A DNA stretch of 64,000 nt from Calditrichota bacterium (lineage in GTDB: Bacteria; Electryoneota; RPQS01), in assembly GCA_020637395.1 (NCBI GenBank), contig JACJWA010000002.1:1-64000 (forward strand), given 5' to 3'. This document shows positions 61,377 through 64,000 of this stretch, in pieces; the stretch's first letter is position 1, and each line of letters opens with the position of its first letter. The position numbers and the translations under genes are program-made. The notes under the pieces are model-generated. The model saw nothing but the letters and a program-made list of their open reading frames with translations, ran no database searches and was not told the DNA's origin.

Positions 61377-62872
61377 ATGAAGCTGATTTACAGCGCTGTG
61401 CTAATCTTAGTTCTCGCGTGCACGGCGAATGCACAGTTGACATTGGACTGGTGCCGCTGTGCCGGCGCGGGAGAGGACGAAGAACTTACCGATTTGATTT
61501 CGCTTCCGGATGGAAGTGTCATCGCGATCGGGTTTCAATATCGAACGACAGGTAACGGCGACGACAATCCGTACATCGTCAAAGTTGACGATAACGGAAC
61601 GCTACTGTGGACCTTCACAGAGGACTATCAGTCCGCCGAAGAACGGATCTACTGCGGGACGAAATCAAGTGACGGCAATATTGTCGTCGCCGGGTCCTTT
61701 GATCCCACGACCGGTACCATTGACAATGGCTACGCCTTGAAGATCAACGCGGCAACGGGTACGCTGATGTGGCGCAACGCGACCTACTTCGGAAACAGCG
61801 GGGATGACTTCATCTACGGCATGCTTTCGCTTGCGAACAACGTTACGCTTATGGTCGGCAAGACCGGGGGGAGGCGTGGGCGTTCAAGATCGACGGGGAT
61901 GGGAGTCAAATCGGAAGCGCCTTCGTTGGGCCAAGTAGTTCCGAAATGTTTCGAACGGTTGTGCAACTTGGCGATGGCCGCTTTGTCGCTTTGGGCCGGA
62001 CGGACGGTGACGATCCGTATGCCGTACTTTTGAGCAGCAATTTGGTGTCGTTGGGCGAATGGACTATGACTGGAGGTGTCGGATCTTCAATATTGTCCGC
62101 CGTGGCGGTTCAGGGAACCGATGTCATCTTCAGCGGCATTCTCGACAATCCGGACTCATTTGCAGACGACGCCATGATACACCGCATCCGTGTGGTCAAC
62201 AATAGCATCCAAGCAGTATGGTCGGCACCACACTTATGGGACTACTATGATCACAACGATGTGGGAAACGACATTGCTCTTGATCAGCAAGGAAACGTGT
62301 GGGTAGTAATGACGGGTGACTTCGGAGCGGAGAACGATGTCGTCGTCCGGCGCTTGAATGCGGCTACGGGATCGATAATGCTTACCTACAATGTTCTGAC
62401 ATCTGACCAGCCTGACAACGCAGGCGCGGTTGCTTTCACGGACTCCGATCCTTCCTGTCTTGTTCTCGGTGTCTACTCAGAGGCGAGCGATGCCGCTGCG
62501 AATTGTTCCGGATGCGGAAGCAGTGAGAATGAAACCGATTTCATGATCGGAAAGTACCAGACGTGCTATGACGTTGTGCCCAGCGACGCCAACGATCCCG
62601 TGTTTTTGCCCGAGGAGTTTCGAATCTCAGCATATCCAAATCCTTTCAACACGACAGTCAATATCACGTTTCAAGTCAGGGCAGCTACTCGCACGATCGT
62701 AGATGTCTATGACATTCTGGGCAAGCAGGTCGTGACCCTATTCGACGACTACGTAAATCCGGGATCACGTGAAGTCGCATGGGATGCCACAAACTTCACG
62801 TCAGGTATCTACATTGTCCGCTTAAGTCAGGGTGAGACTCAAGCGGTCAAGAAAATCGTCCTGCTGAAGTAG
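61377..62872 (+). pseudogene. Secreted protein with type A sorting domain, split by a frameshift
   Basis: One gene in two frames. The first part (61377-62033) has a signal peptide (LIYSAVLILVLACTANAQ) and repeats such as DGSVIAIGFQ; after GKTGG it turns into an unrelated frame. The second frame carries on in register as EAWAFKIDGDGSQIG and continues as 61946-62872, ending with YPNPFNTTVNITF, VYDILGKQVVTLF, GIYIVRL and KIVLLK. The shift lies at the run of six G at 61866-61871: one extra G, or two fewer, restores about 498 codons. It may be a real mutation, phase variation or a sequencing error in a homopolymer. The restored protein resembles that at 59227. Confidence 0.85.
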
Positions 62873-62895
62873 AGCGGTCTTCGCAATCGTATCTG

Positions 62896-62925
62896 AAGGG
62901 GTGATTCATTCATCGCCCTTTCTTT
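62896..62925 (+). terminator. Terminator after the split secreted-protein gene
   Basis: Nine-pair stem AAGGGGTGA/TCGCCCTTT (two G-U pairs), loop TTCATTCA, followed by CTTTCT. 23 bases after the stop. Confidence 0.55.
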
Positions 62926-63216
62926 CTGACATCGGCGCAGGTCGGTCGCGCGAAACTGCGAATGCACATTTCTAGAAAGAATACGCTTAGTTCTTGGTGT
63001 TATCCGTCAACGCATTTGGGGCAGAGGGATCAGGATTATTGCTGAATAACCAAGGAGACTAAGCTCAGTCAATTGGGCCATTCACCTATCGGACTCAAGC
63101 CGAAGAGCTTGAAAAATGTTCTTCCGAAGCGGGCTCTTCAGGTGTGCTAAAAACGTGCTAAATCGGCACATAGTCAGTCCAAATACTGAACTTACGTAGA
63201 AAGTTCAACGCCAAAC

Positions 63217-63244
63217 AGCTTCCGTTAAGAAGCTGTTTCTTTTT
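63217..63244 (+). terminator. Terminator upstream of att-like copy 3
   Basis: Stem AGCTTC/GAAGCT with loop CGTTAA and tail GTTTCTTTTT, homologous in position to 45763-45789 but with a rewritten, still complementary stem. Confidence 0.75.
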
Positions 63245-63278
63245 CCATTAGATCACGAGTCACATAAGCGCCTGACTA

Positions 63279-63341
63279 TTCGATTCCCGCCGTCTCCACA
63301 ACTGCGCCCTTGTTAAGTATGGACTTAGCAAGGGTGTTTTG
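63279..63341 (+). repeat. tmRNA/tRNA 3'-end fragment plus terminator, copy 3
   Basis: Third copy of the 63-bp element, 17,454 bp after copy 2 and 61 of 63 identical to it. T-loop TTCGATT, 3' arm CCCGCCGTCTCCACA, then the hairpin and T-run. Confidence 0.8.
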
Positions 63342-63440
63342 CTGTTCAGGCACTGGGAATGGCGGAAATCTGCAGAAAGTGGGGTAGCCGCGTTGATCCA
63401 ATTGGCAAAACTGTTGTATGAAGGAACAAAAAGAAGTATT

Positions 63441-63791
63441 ATGAGGTACAGTACCAACAGACCTGCAAGACGTTACTATTTGAAGAGCACATTCTTATTC
63501 CTTGGTTTTGCCCTTTGGGGCATGCTGGTTGTCGTTTCGCCTCTGGTCGGCTCGACGGCTCATGCTTGCGAGGACAGCCACGAACATGCGTCGCCGGATG
63601 CAGGCGGTGACCATGATGAATGCAAATGTGATTGCTTTTGCCACATTGCTGTGGTCGGAGTCCTGTCTAGGACGGATGATGCGCTGCGGATGCCCGTGGC
63701 AAACGCCAACCATGTCCATATCATCTCAACCTATGATACGCAGCTTCTCGCATTAGAAAGACCTCCACGACTGTATTCCCTATTCAATTAG
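63441..63791 (+). CDS. Small His/Cys-rich secreted or anchored protein
   Basis: 116 aa from the ATG at 63441 (MRYSTNRPARRYYLKSTFLF); the frame is open from 63339. A hydrophobic helix (about 15-38) is followed by a metal-binding-looking cluster CEDSHEHASPDAGGDHDE and CKCDCFCH. Similar small proteins precede heavy-metal efflux operons, and here the next gene is a TolC-type channel. I infer a periplasmic metal-binding role. Confidence 0.65.
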   Translation: MRYSTNRPARRYYLKSTFLFLGFALWGMLVVVSPLVGSTAHACEDSHEHASPDAGGDHDECKCDCFCHIAVVGVLSRTDDALRMPVANANHVHIISTYDTQLLALERPPRLYSLFN

Positions 63792-63853
63792 AGGAGAGCT
63801 CCGCGTCAGAATCTGGCGTGGACGATTCAAACTATTGAACTTGGAGTACAGGA

Positions 63854-64000
63854 ATGCCATCTCAGCTTTCGAAGTTGACGCTCCTGTTAGGAGCGTTTGT
63901 TGTTTTATCACTTCTTGGGGTTTGCTCGGCACAACCCGAAACCCTTTCGCTGTCGCAAGTAGTTTCTGCGCTGGACTCTTCGTCTCCCGTTCTGGCGCAG
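63854..64000 (+). CDS. TolC-type outer-membrane efflux protein, 5' end only
   Basis: 49 codons before the window ends. Signal peptide (KLTLLLGAFVVLSLLGVCSAQ), then ETLSLSQVVSALDSSSPVLA, the opening of outer-membrane efflux proteins (CusC/CzcC type). A GGAG ribosome-binding site lies upstream. With the His/Cys-rich protein just before, a heavy-metal resistance operon probably continues to the right. Confidence 0.75.
   Translation, partial: MPSQLSKLTLLLGAFVVLSLLGVCSAQPETLSLSQVVSALDSSSPVLAQ

Larger units (their letters stand above)
62873..63440. other. Non-coding boundary region with att-like copy 3
   Basis: 568 bp without a credible gene. It holds the terminator at 62896, the block 63140-63341 homologous to 45684-45887, and the third tmRNA/tRNA-end element. 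A minus-strand frame reading WRRRESNSQAL is the typical false ORF across a tRNA-type 3' end. Confidence 0.55.

Noticed and set aside
63260..63457. Minus-strand frame containing WRRRESNSQAL
   Set aside because: Same artefact at copy 3 of the tmRNA/tRNA-end element.

Overview
The window looks like one bacterial chromosome segment from the Fibrobacterota-Chlorobiota-Bacteroidota (FCB) superphylum, probably a candidate phylum known mainly from metagenomes. The main pointers are secreted proteins ending in a type A (T9SS-like) sorting domain (YPNPFN, later GIYFVRL and LVLLK), periplasmic TPR-CHAT proteins, CARDB and LVIVD surface proteins, and many zinc-finger anti-sigma factors. I cannot name a species from the sequence.

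Left part (0-27 kb): a defence and DNA-metabolism island. It starts with a minus-strand archaeo-eukaryotic-type primase with a PriL-like four-cysteine tail. A type I restriction-modification locus follows: hsdM, a RhuM-family gene, hsdS with two nearly identical target-recognition halves, an AlbA_2/ATPase regulator, and hsdR. Next is a type III-A CRISPR-Cas locus. It opens with three probable cyclic-oligoadenylate genes (an NE0113/SSO2081-type CARF protein, a membrane-anchored SAVED/CARF-like protein and a small Rossmann-like protein). It continues with cas10 (GGDD intact, HD apparently lost), csm2, csm3 and csm4, with no csm5. Array 1 (6 repeats), a single-chain Cas6-reverse transcriptase-Cas1, cas2 and array 2 (12 repeats) follow. 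An imuB / DUF6504-like / dnaE2 mutasome operon with a good sigma-70 promoter closes the island.

Middle and right part (27.4-63.3 kb): two consecutive modules of about 18 kb, bounded by three direct copies of a 63-bp element. The element is the 3' end of a tmRNA/tRNA-like gene fused to a rho-independent terminator. Each module starts with a secreted TPR-CHAT protease-like gene joined to a sigma factor and a membrane anti-sigma factor. A small regulatory set comes next (a sigma-region-4-like protein, a Fis-type HTH protein and, in the second module, a soluble zinc-finger protein), then large secreted proteins. These are a 3.1-kaa LVIVD/CARDB protein and an S8 subtilase in module 1, and a paralogous S8 subtilase in module 2. 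Module 2 carries a third sigma/anti-sigma pair with a CsgG-like protein, an outer-membrane barrel and secreted proteins with sorting domains; one of these is split by a frameshift at a G6 run.

Right edge (63.4-64 kb): a His/Cys-rich secreted protein and the start of a TolC-type outer-membrane efflux gene.

The most unusual content is the csm5-less type III locus with Cas6-RT-Cas1 and a membrane SAVED-like candidate effector, the TTCT extension shared by most spacers of array 2, and the duplicated CHAT-sigma-anti-sigma modules between tmRNA/tRNA 3'-end fragments. All functions are inferred from sequence reading alone; no database search was possible.
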